Below, one piece after another: positions 35,068-43,499 of a stretch of 64,000 nt of DNA (its first letter is position 1; each line of letters begins with the position of its first letter). Source of the stretch: Ogataea parapolymorpha DL-1 (lineage: Eukaryota; Ascomycota; Pichiomycetes; Pichiales; Pichiaceae); NCBI RefSeq assembly GCF_000187245.1, contig NC_027864.1, forward strand, positions 620,001 through 684,000. The letters run 5' to 3'. The notes under the pieces are model-generated. The model saw only the letters and a list, made by a program, of their open reading frames with translations, did no database searches and was not told the origin of the DNA. The position numbers and the translations under genes were made by a program.

Positions 35068-37092
35068 TTAGACCAACCCGCTCAAACTGAGACGTTCCAG
35101 GAACATAGGCAGGTCGTCTTTTCGGATTTCAATCATGGAGCTTTCGAAGCTGTCTATTCTTGCCTTGGCCCCCGTGCTGTGAGCTATTTCTTGGAACGCG
35201 AGCGAGAACGTGTTGAGCACCGTGATTCTTTCGGCAGCTTCTTCGACACCCTTCATGTTTGGGTATTTGGGAGGAAGTCCACAGACGAGATACGTGCCTG
35301 TGTCCACGTCAAGAGAGGCGATCACCAGCGGCAAGACACTCTTGTCCAGCTCTGCACAGGACTCCAGAATCCAGTTGCCAAGTTTTGTGAGGATGAGAGG
35401 GTTCTGAAAGAGCTTGGTATTGCTGCTGAACGTCTTAATTTCGATGGAGTCGGAGTTGCCAAAGTCCGGGATCAGAGAATGGTCTGACACCGTGTTGTTG
35501 GTTGCAAAATTATCCTTCAGCACAACAAGCCTGAAGATGCGCAGATTCTTGATCATTTTCTTCTGGAATATCTCGAACCCCTTGTCGAAAATAAACTGTT
35601 GCTGAAGTTTCGCGATCTTGAGCCCCCTGGTGATCAGCTCGAAATCGTCTAGCGCGTCGTATGCTCTCCAAAAATTAGAGACAAATTGTGCCTCCCTTCT
35701 CTGGATCAGTGTTCGAATATCCTTGGCATTATCTTCAACTTCCGGCGTCGGAGGCCGTGTCTTTGTGTCCTGGGTCACCAGCTCCCCGTCGTACTCCAAT
35801 AGCGCCGTCACAGCCTCCACAAAATCGCCGGCAGACAGAGAACCGTGGAATCCAAAGTCGCGAACAAACCCGTCTTTGATCACATCTGTCAGTCCGAACT
35901 GACCCAAATTCTTGCGGAAGACAGTATGCAGTTTTTTCTTGAGGTTGATGTCTAGATAATGCCAGTTCTGGTTTGCAGCCGCAAGAGAGATACCCATGCG
36001 CGCAAACATGGTGTTTAATTTCCGCTTTCCATTAGTTGTGTACAGCTGAAGCTTTGAGTTGACGTAGCTGGAATAGAAAAACGAGCAGTAGAGGTTCCAA
36101 TGTCGAAGAAGAAACAAGCTGTAGTCTTTGTCGACCCGCAGCGCTGTGTCGTCTGCTTTCTTCGCTCTGGCAGAGTCTAGTGCTGACTCTGTATTTTCTG
36201 CTCTATCGTCGCTCTGTTGCAATCTATTGACCTCATCCTTGAGAAGCGGAACCAAAGACTCGTACGTGTTGGCAAAGTCAGAGCTCAATGAGCTGGTCCC
36301 CACAATCGATAGCCACAAATAGTCGATATTGGACTCTCCCAATGTAGAAATCAGTGAGTAGACCTGTATTGCAGCAGACATAGAAATGGTGGTACCCTGA
36401 TTATAATAATCTTCTATGATTTTCTCGTTCTCCAGAAGTAAACGTTTGCGTTGGGGAAGGGCGTCCTCGCTTTTACGCTTGCGGCCGCCAAGCTCATCTT
36501 CAGAGTCGCTGGCCAGATCGTCAAATTGGGGCTCCTCTTCCACCTCATCCTCCTCCTCATCGTCCATGGCTACCAGTGCTTCATATGCCGATTTTTGGCT
36601 CTGGAGCTCTCTTTCGGAAGAGCCGTCGTCGAAACAAGCAACCATTTGCGATCCAAACAGGTTATCGAGGTTCCATGGCCGATGCCCGTCGAAAATGTAT
36701 ATGCGTCGCGTGAGCTTCATTTGGGGCTCTGTGGTAGATGACTCTGGAGTGATTGGAACGCCGGACGCATCGATCTGCTCGACGTGCTGCGACACATCAA
36801 TCTCCAAAAAGCTCTCCAGATCGACCATTGCGCCGCAGCCAACCACCAGCACATTGGAAATGCCCTCGTCCAGCTTGGAATATTTGGTCTTCAGATCATT
36901 ATATCCAACAACAGGTATTAACTGGAACACTATGAGATGCCGCTTGAGAAGAACACATAATATCTTGGCAGCACAGATCGCATCCACGTTTAAACACGAA
37001 ACAAATATGACTAGTTTGCAAGTAGAGTGGGTCAGAGAGGTGGTCTTGATCTCCTCAAAGGCTTTTGAAAACTCTCCGGGAGTCAATATCAT
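35068..37092 (-). CDS. CDC45: DNA replication initiation factor Cdc45
   Basis: A 674-residue protein (650 in Saccharomyces) of the DHH/RecJ-like fold, a subunit of the CMG replicative helicase with Mcm2-7 and GINS. The N-terminus has the family strand CKLVIFVSCLNVDAICAAKIL and then VVGYNDLKTKY. It is followed by IYIFDGHRPWNLDN with the motif VACFDDGS. An acidic insertion (about 172-200, MDDEEEDEVEEE) is typical of Cdc45. C-terminal helices match FLLRHWNLYCSFFYSSYV and LGQFGLTDVIKDGFVRDFGFHGSLSAGDFVEAV, among the best conserved parts. The first ATG is at 37092. Confidence 0.96.
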   Translation of the reverse strand: MILTPGEFSKAFEEIKTTSLTHSTCKLVIFVSCLNVDAICAAKILCVLLKRHLIVFQLIPVVGYNDLKTKYSKLDEGISNVLVVGCGAMVDLESFLEIDVSQHVEQIDASGVPITPESSTTEPQMKLTRRIYIFDGHRPWNLDNLFGSQMVACFDDGSSERELQSQKSAYEALVAMDDEEEDEVEEEPQFDDLASDSEDELGGRKRKSEDALPQRKRLLLENEKIIEDYYNQGTTISMSAAIQVYSLISTLGESNIDYLWLSIVGTSSLSSDFANTYESLVPLLKDEVNRLQQSDDRAENTESALDSARAKKADDTALRVDKDYSLFLLRHWNLYCSFFYSSYVNSKLQLYTTNGKRKLNTMFARMGISLAAANQNWHYLDINLKKKLHTVFRKNLGQFGLTDVIKDGFVRDFGFHGSLSAGDFVEAVTALLEYDGELVTQDTKTRPPTPEVEDNAKDIRTLIQRREAQFVSNFWRAYDALDDFELITRGLKIAKLQQQFIFDKGFEIFQKKMIKNLRIFRLVVLKDNFATNNTVSDHSLIPDFGNSDSIEIKTFSSNTKLFQNPLILTKLGNWILESCAELDKSVLPLVIASLDVDTGTYLVCGLPPKYPNMKGVEEAAERITVLNTFSLAFQEIAHSTGAKARIDSFESSMIEIRKDDLPMFLERLSLSGLV

Positions 37093-37294
37093 CGTCACTT
37101 AGAATCGTATTTGCCATGCACCCTGGTTGTCGGGTCCTTGTATGTAGCTAAAAGGCACTGGGCTCAGAGCGTGCTTCTACAGGCTGGTTCTTTTCGCGGT
37201 GTATGAATAAATTATATAAATACTGTTTACGCGTTTTAAGAAAATTATCGTGACACCCAGTGTAGGGATGTAAATGATTTTTTAGATGCACTAT

Positions 37295-38269
37295 TTACAC
37301 GATGGATAGCTTCATGTTATCCAGGAAAGTCCGTATTTTGTAAATGTCAGAACCGTTCCCCCACAATAGGTAGTAGCGGGCTTTGGATTCGTCGTCAACG
37401 TTCATGCACTGGAGATATATCTCGGCCAAAATCTTGTATGTGAGCAGATCAGGCTGTATAGCATTTGCGCTGATCTCATCCACCAATTTGCTGATCAGCT
37501 GCAGATTTTCTGCTTTGCGCCACACCTGGAGCAGCACAGAGTTGTAAACATCGATGTTGAGGCCGAACTCGTAAACAAAAATCGACTTGTGTTGTCTGAT
37601 GTAGTCGAGGACAAGCAGTGTGTCGTCGAATGAGTCAAAATCGTATGTGAGGGAATTCAAGCAGTATTCCAGCAGAAGAGGAAGCGTTTTTTGGTTGATT
37701 GGCGGCTGTGAAGGGTTTTTAAAGGTCAAAGTAGTTGTGAGATGAACCAGCTGATCGTGATCCAATGAGTTTCTGTTCTTGGTGGAGTACTCTCTCACGA
37801 ACCGTTCCACAAGATCGTTTTTTATGTATTCCATCATCCCTTCGCTAGTGTCAATGTTGTGGTTGATATAGTTCAGAGCTGGCTCCAGTGCCTTGTACAA
37901 AGCCTTATTTTGTTCGAGTCTTTTCTTGTATGTTTCCAAGCTGTGCGCCTTGATGGACTGGGTTCCTTGAGCCAAGTCCTGAAACGGACTCTTTGCTTGT
38001 TGTTCGTTTATGTTCACAAGGTCTTTCAGGGTTTCAGCCACGCCTGCTGGCTTTGTTTTCTTCATAAGATAATCGAACACTTTGCCAAAGGTCTTTTGTT
38101 CGCTGATGGAGGATAGCTGGTTCTGCGACATCACAGACTTCGAAAAATCCTCGAAAAAATTCTTATACGACTGGTCGTTTGTGATGGAACTTGCCACGCC
38201 GGTCTTTGTGGCCTCTGCCACCGTTTGGCCCAGCTTTGAATACTGTCGTATAAAGCGAGCCCTGAGCAT
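37295..38269 (-). CDS. Mitochondrial RNA-metabolism protein, Mtf2/Nam1- or PPR-like
   Basis: A 324-residue protein with a clear matrix-targeting start (MLRARFIRQYSKLG). The middle holds a KTFGKVFDYLMKKTKP-type helix and FVREYSTKNRN. The C-terminal half looks like helical hairpin repeats of PPR style (YNSVLLQVWRKAENLQLISKLVDEI, then QPDLLTYKILAEIYLQ). This plan recalls yeast Mtf2/Nam1 (440 residues), which stabilises mitochondrial transcripts and couples them to translation. The similarity is too weak for me to give the name firmly. Other PPR-like mitochondrial factors are possible. The ATG at 38269 is the first in frame. Confidence 0.55.
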   Translation of the reverse strand: MLRARFIRQYSKLGQTVAEATKTGVASSITNDQSYKNFFEDFSKSVMSQNQLSSISEQKTFGKVFDYLMKKTKPAGVAETLKDLVNINEQQAKSPFQDLAQGTQSIKAHSLETYKKRLEQNKALYKALEPALNYINHNIDTSEGMMEYIKNDLVERFVREYSTKNRNSLDHDQLVHLTTTLTFKNPSQPPINQKTLPLLLEYCLNSLTYDFDSFDDTLLVLDYIRQHKSIFVYEFGLNIDVYNSVLLQVWRKAENLQLISKLVDEISANAIQPDLLTYKILAEIYLQCMNVDDESKARYYLLWGNGSDIYKIRTFLDNMKLSIV

Positions 38270-38888
38270 TTTTTTTAACAAAAAATTAGATTACACTTTA
38301 CATAATCAGAAAATGCGATATTAACGTTTAGTTTACACGAGGATGAGACGCTTGAACATCAAAAGCGGGTTACACTAAGATGAGGACAAACAAAAGTTGT
38401 GGAAATGCGCTCTTTATCCCGGAGCGAATTTTTGGTAGCCTAACCATTCGCTGGAATAGCGATAGGAGTTTTCGGGACGGATCACACCATGAACGGCCCT
38501 GCTACCAGCCGTTCCGTATGCAGAGAACGTTTTATTAATTACTCGAAATTCCAAAAGCTTCCGCCATAAACAAGAGGTCATTACAGTTACCGTTTATCGT
38601 ATTTTGACATGGGGTGGAAATTCTGGAAAAAAAAAGCCGATGAGTTCCGAAACATTTATCGTACCAAACTGACATAATTACATGCATCAGCTACCTTAAT
38701 TGGCATGGCGTGACGTGCCTCCGACAGGTCCCGTAGACATGTTTAGTCACCCACCAACGGGCGCGGACCACGGTTTTCTCTTGCCGCATAGCCGCACACA
38801 CTAAGGAACCTAGGAACTGTTCGGCTTTGCAACAGTATAAATAGCCGTCCTGATGACCCTGTATTAGCCAGTACCAAATCAATTAGAA
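38270..38888. promoter_or_regulatory. 619-bp promoter region of the ATO-family gene
   Basis: The longest gene-free stretch in the window. It holds two inverted repeats, TCGCT-N5-AGCGA (38448-38462) and GAACGGC-N10-GCCGTTC (38491-38514). The second places CGG and CCG 12 bp apart, as zinc-cluster factors prefer. A TATAAATA box lies at 38836-38843, about 46 bp before the ATO ATG. The size suggests a tightly regulated promoter, as carbon-source-controlled acetate transporters usually have. No RNA gene was recognised. Confidence 0.55.
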
Positions 38889-39656
38889 ATGTCTGATCAA
38901 CTATCCAACACCGAAACCGCAGTCCACAACGAGAAAGTCCAGCACATCGCTTACGAGCCAGAGTATGTGGTCTATCCACCAAGGACAGGTCTGCTGAGAG
39001 CCAGCTACTACAAGAAGTCCAGCCAATGGAGACCATATCCTACTTCTTGCGCTGGTGGCCTTGCTATGGTTGCCATCACACTGTTCTCTCTCGGTTTGAT
39101 CCTGTGTCAAGCCCACTCTGTGACAAACCCAGCTATTCTGTCCGGAGCTTTCTTCTTTGCTTCCGGATTAGTCCAGATAATCACTGGTATTTGGGCTATT
39201 GTCGATAACAATCTGTTTGGTTCCGTCTTACTTCTTTGCTACGGTGCATTCTTTGCTTCCTTTGGTGCAATTATCACCGACGTTTTGGGCGTCCAGGACT
39301 ACTATTCAAACACGGACGACTATAACAACGCTTTGGGAATTTATCTGTCTGCATGGACAGTGTTTGACTTCATTTTGTTCACCTCGACCTTTAAGAGCAC
39401 CATTCCATTGGTTGCTCTGACCTTCTGCAAGTGGTTCTTCATGTTGCTTTACACCATTGCAACGTTTGGAGAGCACGAGGGCTGCAAGGTGGCATCTGGT
39501 GTGTTCAGTTTCTTGGCTTCTGTCTGTGCTTTCTATGGTGTCTATGATGGACTGGCCAGCGCTGCAAACTCTTACGCACCAATTCCAGAAACCAAATGGC
39601 TCAGAATGCCAGGATCCTGGAACGAGCCTGAAGCAGCTCAAGTTCCTCTTGTCTAA
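38889..39656 (+). CDS. ATO/GPR1/FUN34 family membrane protein, divergent
   Basis: A 255-residue protein with six predicted membrane spans after a 50-residue cytosolic tail. The family body is clear: SGLVQIITGIWAIVDNNLFGSVLLLCYGAFF, then the DDYNNALGIYLSAWTVFDFILFTSTFKS block and a closing ASVCAFYGVYDGLA. Relatives move acetate/succinate or ammonium (Ady2, Ato2/3, Gpr1). The family signature NPAPLGL expected before the first span is replaced here by YPTSCAGGL (about 50-58), so the substrate may differ. It stands alone behind a long promoter with a TATA box, suggesting strong regulation. Paralogue identity cannot be settled. Confidence 0.85.
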   Translation: MSDQLSNTETAVHNEKVQHIAYEPEYVVYPPRTGLLRASYYKKSSQWRPYPTSCAGGLAMVAITLFSLGLILCQAHSVTNPAILSGAFFFASGLVQIITGIWAIVDNNLFGSVLLLCYGAFFASFGAIITDVLGVQDYYSNTDDYNNALGIYLSAWTVFDFILFTSTFKSTIPLVALTFCKWFFMLLYTIATFGEHEGCKVASGVFSFLASVCAFYGVYDGLASAANSYAPIPETKWLRMPGSWNEPEAAQVPLV

Positions 39657-39691
39657 TATCAACCGTTAACTTTCGGAGAGGAACAAGAAAT

Positions 39692-39726
39692 GAGAAACGA
39701 GAAACGAGAAACGAGAGACGAGAGAC
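39692..39726 (+). repeat. Five tandem copies of a heptamer (GAGAAAC/GAGAGAC)
   Basis: Three GAGAAAC units are followed by two GAGAGAC units without gaps, 36 bp after the ATO-family stop codon. This is a short minisatellite-like repeat in the probable 3' untranslated region. Confidence 0.9.
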
Positions 39727-39852
39727 GATATTAGTTCCTAATTTAATGTCTTAATGTTTTATACGTGAATGAAGAAATGACTTTTAATTATATGCGCTCT
39801 ACAGTAGTCAATCCGTAGATCCTTTATATACAGCGAACTTGTGGTTGTGTCT

Positions 39853-40134
39853 TTAATCGTCAGCCTTGCGGTGAATTTTAGGTAACAGACGAGAGGCATG
39901 GAAGTTAATCATTGGACTGGACTTGGTGGTGACGGCTTTCTTGGAATACATGCATTCCCTGAGCTGCTGTTCTAGTTCTTTGCAAGCTGCGGCACCTTCA
40001 CCGTTGGCAGCCCAGCAGTTCAGCATCTGAGACATCACCACGGCGCACTTTCCTGCTCCTGCACCTTTCTTGCCCGACGAGCGGATCTTCAACCGAGGAA
40101 GTGGCGGAATAGCTGGTGTGTGCTTTGGTCTCAT
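39853..40134 (-). CDS. MRP10: Mitochondrial small ribosomal subunit protein Mrp10
   Basis: A 93-residue CHCH protein, close to the 95 residues of Saccharomyces Mrp10. The twin CX9C motif uses Cys30, 40, 51 and 61 (KCAVVMSQMLNCW, then AACKELEQQLRECM). The N-terminus (MRPKHTPAIPPLPRLKIR) is proline-rich and basic, as in Mrp10, and drives import into the matrix. There Mia40-dependent oxidation on the way forms the two disulfides. The length, motif spacing and start agree with the family. It is divergent from the SIR2-like gene across a 389-bp region that contains an extra possible small frame. Confidence 0.92.
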   Translation of the reverse strand: MRPKHTPAIPPLPRLKIRSSGKKGAGAGKCAVVMSQMLNCWAANGEGAAACKELEQQLRECMYSKKAVTTKSSPMINFHASRLLPKIHRKADD

Positions 40135-40523
40135 TACGGCCGATCTTATAAAAATATGATGAAAAAAAGTACTTTACCCGGCTAGGCCTATTTTCCGGTA
40201 TTTGGCGGTGCAAGGATGTAGAGATATACGAGTGTGGTAGCTTGCAAGAGGGCCGCGCCAGGTCTCTGTGTAGACACAATAAACCGATCCCGGGCTTGTG
40301 CGATCTGGCTTGGCTGGATCCTCGTTGAAGACAAAGTGGCTGCATTGGCAGCTGGCCAATCGACGTGTTTTTGCCACTACCCTGGACTTGTAGCGCATCT
40401 CGATCACTGAACGTAGCCAAGCAAGGCGTAGCTAACATAAGCAGATATGCCAAACTGGCGATCTGAGGTAAAAAAAATTAGGTAATCAATTGTTAGTTCT
40501 TACAATTTTCGAATTTAATAAAC
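40135..40523. promoter_or_regulatory. Divergent region between MRP10 and the SIR2/HST1-like gene
   Basis: A 389-bp spacer holding the promoters of both genes. On the minus strand it also has a 74-codon frame (40174-40398), listed separately as doubtful. An ATGATGA at 40156 lacks a partner D box at snoRNA distance. A poly-A run lies at 40472-40478. Confidence 0.45.
40174..40398 (-). CDS. Doubtful 74-aa frame with four cysteines
   Basis: This frame runs from an ATG at 40398 to a TAA at 40174, ending 40 bp before the MRP10 start on the same strand. The product is basic, with cysteines at 17, 19, 41 and 63 and no hydrophobic segment. I know no family like it. It could be a real small gene, an alternative 5' exon, or chance. 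Composition (several Ser/Arg/Thr, short) does not settle it. Confidence 0.25.
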   Translation of the reverse strand: MRYKSRVVAKTRRLASCQCSHFVFNEDPAKPDRTSPGSVYCVYTETWRGPLASYHTRISLHPCTAKYRKIGLAG

Positions 40524-42140
40524 ATGTCGCTTTCGGCTTCTGACAGTGTGAATATGCCGATCACTCCGTTACAAGACGCAGACTTGCCCAAAAGACCACG
40601 CAGTCCTATTATCGAAATTGGTGGCGATAGCTCGGATGGTAACCAAAAATCGAAAATACCCAAATTGGAATCCAGCACTCCCGTTGATACGAGCTCCGAA
40701 TCAGAGGTCTCATCAGAAGACTCTGATACGTTCATGGTGGACGAACTTGCATTTAAAGAAATTGCATTTGAAGAGGCCGACGAGTCGGAACCGCCTTTTG
40801 ACAAAATGGATTACTTTGACCGGGACTCGCTTCCTCTCCTGACTAATATCAAGATCACCAAAAACGTTTGCTCGTACGCCAGAAGTTTCCTCAAGTTGCG
40901 CGGATTTGTTGAATTTCTGGAAAAAACTATACCCGTGGACCCTTCGCCTCAAGATATACTACATGTCACTGGTATGCTTGGCTATACGCCTAGATACGAG
41001 AGTCGCTTTTACAAAAATCAGGACCAAACAGAGGAGTTCATGCAAAAATGCATTCTTTTTATGCAGAAAGCCATGAATCGCGTGCTGAAGATCCGCACAA
41101 GACTTCCCAGCTTTCACAAGATTGAGCACGTCAAAAATGCGCTGGAAAATGCCAAAAACGTCCTGGTGCTTACGGGTGCAGGAATATCCACCTCTTTGGG
41201 AATTCCCGATTTTAGATCGTCGCAGGGTTTCTATGCAAGAATGAAGCATCTTGGGCTCGACGACCCGCAGGACGTCTTCAGTCTGGAGGTGTTCAAAAGG
41301 TCTCCGGAGGTGTTTTACTCGATTGCACATATGATTCTGCCTCCAGAAGCTGCCTACACACCACTACATGGCTTTATTCGCCTGTTGCAGGACAAAGGGA
41401 AGTTGCTTCGAAATTACACACAAAACATCGATAATCTGGAAGCCAACGCAGGGGTGCTAAAAGAAAAGATTGTCCAGTGCCACGGCTCGTTTGCGACTGC
41501 AAGCTGCATTACATGCAAATACAAGGTGCCCGGAGAGACTCTTTTTGGACACCTCAGACGCCAGGAAATCGCTTACTGTCCCTTCTGTGAGAACGAAAGA
41601 AAAGGCCTGCTTGCCCAGCTGGACAAGATGGAGGACGAGGGCATTTACTCGCGAAAATTCGAGTACGTAAATTCCTTCGGAGTGATGAAGCCTGATATTA
41701 CATTTTTTGGAGAAGACTTGCCGGAGCAATTCCACACCACTATCAAGAGCGACATCGAGAAATGCGATTTACTGATCTGCATAGGGACATCGTTAAAAGT
41801 GGCTCCAGTCAGCGAAATTGTCAACCTTGTTCCTAATCACGTCCCGCAAATTCTGATTAACAAAGATCCCATCTACCACTGCGAATTCGACGTTGACATC
41901 CTGGGCTACTGCGACCACGTGATCACCTATCTCACGGGCAAGGAACTGGGATGGCGAATCAACCACAAGGACTTCGACAAGATCCTGAACTCTGGTCTGG
42001 AACTGGCGGTGGTGGACGAGGCAGCAGGCTGCTACGAGGTGACTGACGAGGAGACGCGCAAGAAGCTAGATGCTGAGCTGGCGGGGCATGACGAGGAGGA
42101 TACACAAGCTAGCGAGCAACAAAGCTCTATCGGCGAATAG
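40524..42140 (+). CDS. HST1: NAD-dependent protein deacetylase, Sir2/Hst1 type
   Basis: A 538-residue sirtuin (Sir2 562, Hst1 503 in Saccharomyces). An acidic Ser-rich N-terminal region (about 1-90) is followed by a helical Sir2-type N-terminal domain (about 100-200). The catalytic core has the NAD-binding GAGIS (218-222) and TQNID (299-303), catalytic His320 in QCHGSF, and a zinc site from Cys328, 331, 352 and 355. GTSLKVAPV completes the Rossmann part. All key residues are intact. Yeasts that diverged before the whole-genome duplication usually have one gene for both Sir2 and Hst1 roles, so the name is a choice of convenience. Confidence 0.92.
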   Translation: MSLSASDSVNMPITPLQDADLPKRPRSPIIEIGGDSSDGNQKSKIPKLESSTPVDTSSESEVSSEDSDTFMVDELAFKEIAFEEADESEPPFDKMDYFDRDSLPLLTNIKITKNVCSYARSFLKLRGFVEFLEKTIPVDPSPQDILHVTGMLGYTPRYESRFYKNQDQTEEFMQKCILFMQKAMNRVLKIRTRLPSFHKIEHVKNALENAKNVLVLTGAGISTSLGIPDFRSSQGFYARMKHLGLDDPQDVFSLEVFKRSPEVFYSIAHMILPPEAAYTPLHGFIRLLQDKGKLLRNYTQNIDNLEANAGVLKEKIVQCHGSFATASCITCKYKVPGETLFGHLRRQEIAYCPFCENERKGLLAQLDKMEDEGIYSRKFEYVNSFGVMKPDITFFGEDLPEQFHTTIKSDIEKCDLLICIGTSLKVAPVSEIVNLVPNHVPQILINKDPIYHCEFDVDILGYCDHVITYLTGKELGWRINHKDFDKILNSGLELAVVDEAAGCYEVTDEETRKKLDAELAGHDEEDTQASEQQSSIGE

Positions 42141-42317
42141 TTAGTTGGGCTACGCATAGTAAGCGATTGCTGTTTGCTGATAAAAGAAGCTTCCAGAAAT
42201 ATAAACTATGATGATTAATAATATCGGGAAAATCGGCATACGCTCGGCTAATTTTTTAGTGAGGATTTTGACGCAAGTATTAAAAAACACTCAAAGGCAA
42301 GTTTTTCTTCTTTTCAT

Positions 42318-43409
42318 ATGACTGAAGCTCCAATTGTCAACAACACCCTGACCGTTGAAGCGGTCACTTACTACAATTATACCACGCCTTTGGAAATTGC
42401 CAAGAGAGAGATCAAGGGTCGCTCCGAATCCTCTTTCCTGGCTCCAACTGAAATTTTGGTCAAGACAAAATATGCTGCCTTGAACCCTGTCGATGTGTGT
42501 TTATGGCAATTATGTCCGACATGGTTGAAGAGAGGCCAGCCAAAAGGTTTTGGTGGAGACTTCTCTGGTGTTGTCCTGCAAACAGGTTCCGAAGTAAAAT
42601 CTTTTAAGGCTGGAGACAAGATCTATGGGGATATTATAAGTCCTTACTCTCCTTATGGATCCTTCGCAAACTACCAGGTCATTGATGTGACCAAACAAAC
42701 AAAGATCGCAAAAGTTCCTGAAGGATTGCCTATGGAGAAGGCTGCTGGTATTGTAATTCCATTTGCTACCGCATACGAGCTGATCACCAGACATAAGAAT
42801 CTGAAAGACGCAAATGTCCTTGTTCTTGGTGGAGGAACCTCCGTGGGTATGATGGGACTTCAGATCGTCAGACATCTGGGTGCCAAGTACATTCTCACCA
42901 CCTGCTCTTCGAAGTCCAACAGTATTGCTTACGATTTTGGTGCTCACGAAACAGTGGACTACCATGACAAGGAAGCAGAGTACAAGCAGATTGTCGAAGC
43001 CGCTAAGAAACACGGAAAGTTCGATCTTATCTTCGATACCTGCAGAGACGAGGTTCTGGTTGGACGTCTGAAGGACGTCCTGAAGACCAAGAGAGAAGGT
43101 GGAAAGTACATTCAGGTTATGGGAAGCAATACCATGACTTACGGAACAGTCAGGTACACAGATATGTTGCCATCCAGAGGAAATCTGAGAGAACAGATTC
43201 TCTCAAAACTTAGACTTTCCAACTACGACTTTGCTATCGGAAACCTTAGCGATGGTGCGGGCTACGCTAAGGCTGTGAGCGACATGTGGGAGAAGAAACA
43301 GTTTAACGTCCTTGTGGATACAATTTACAAGTTTGAGGAGTTCCAAAAGGCTGTCGACAAGTTCCAAACTGGTTACGTCAAGGGTAAGCTTTTGGTTGAG
43401 TTTAATTGA
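42318..43409 (+). CDS. YIM1: Zinc-free MDR-family reductase, Yim1-like
   Basis: A 363-residue quinone-oxidoreductase-type medium-chain dehydrogenase/reductase, against 365 for Saccharomyces Yim1. The N-terminal catalytic fold shows KYAALNPVDVCLWQL and GGDFSGVV; the zinc-ligand cysteine/histidine set of alcohol dehydrogenases is missing. The Rossmann part has VLVLGGGTSVGMMGLQIV for NADP(H) binding and a typical FDLIFDTC. The end (YVKGKLLVEF) matches the family. Yim1 is linked to the DNA-damage response and mitochondria in yeast, but no reaction is known. A related paralogue of the Ast1/Ast2 group is possible. Confidence 0.8.
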   Translation: MTEAPIVNNTLTVEAVTYYNYTTPLEIAKREIKGRSESSFLAPTEILVKTKYAALNPVDVCLWQLCPTWLKRGQPKGFGGDFSGVVLQTGSEVKSFKAGDKIYGDIISPYSPYGSFANYQVIDVTKQTKIAKVPEGLPMEKAAGIVIPFATAYELITRHKNLKDANVLVLGGGTSVGMMGLQIVRHLGAKYILTTCSSKSNSIAYDFGAHETVDYHDKEAEYKQIVEAAKKHGKFDLIFDTCRDEVLVGRLKDVLKTKREGGKYIQVMGSNTMTYGTVRYTDMLPSRGNLREQILSKLRLSNYDFAIGNLSDGAGYAKAVSDMWEKKQFNVLVDTIYKFEEFQKAVDKFQTGYVKGKLLVEFN

Positions 43410-43499
43410 GTTGTAGTTTGGTGCAAGGATGTAATTTAATTAAATTCGATATTACAGAACAAACAATATAAACAGATCTCTGGAAATTATTTATTTGTT

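Noticed and set aside
40156..40162. C-box-like ATGATGA upstream of MRP10
   Set aside because: No D box at snoRNA distance and no closing stem.
39998..40453. 151-codon minus-strand frame that starts like a signal peptide and runs through MRP10
   Set aside because: It reads MRP10 in another frame; the CX9C protein in the main frame is clearly the real gene.
42208..42214. C-box-like ATGATGA upstream of YIM1
   Set aside because: The nearest downstream CTGA is inside the coding region and too far; no guide seen.
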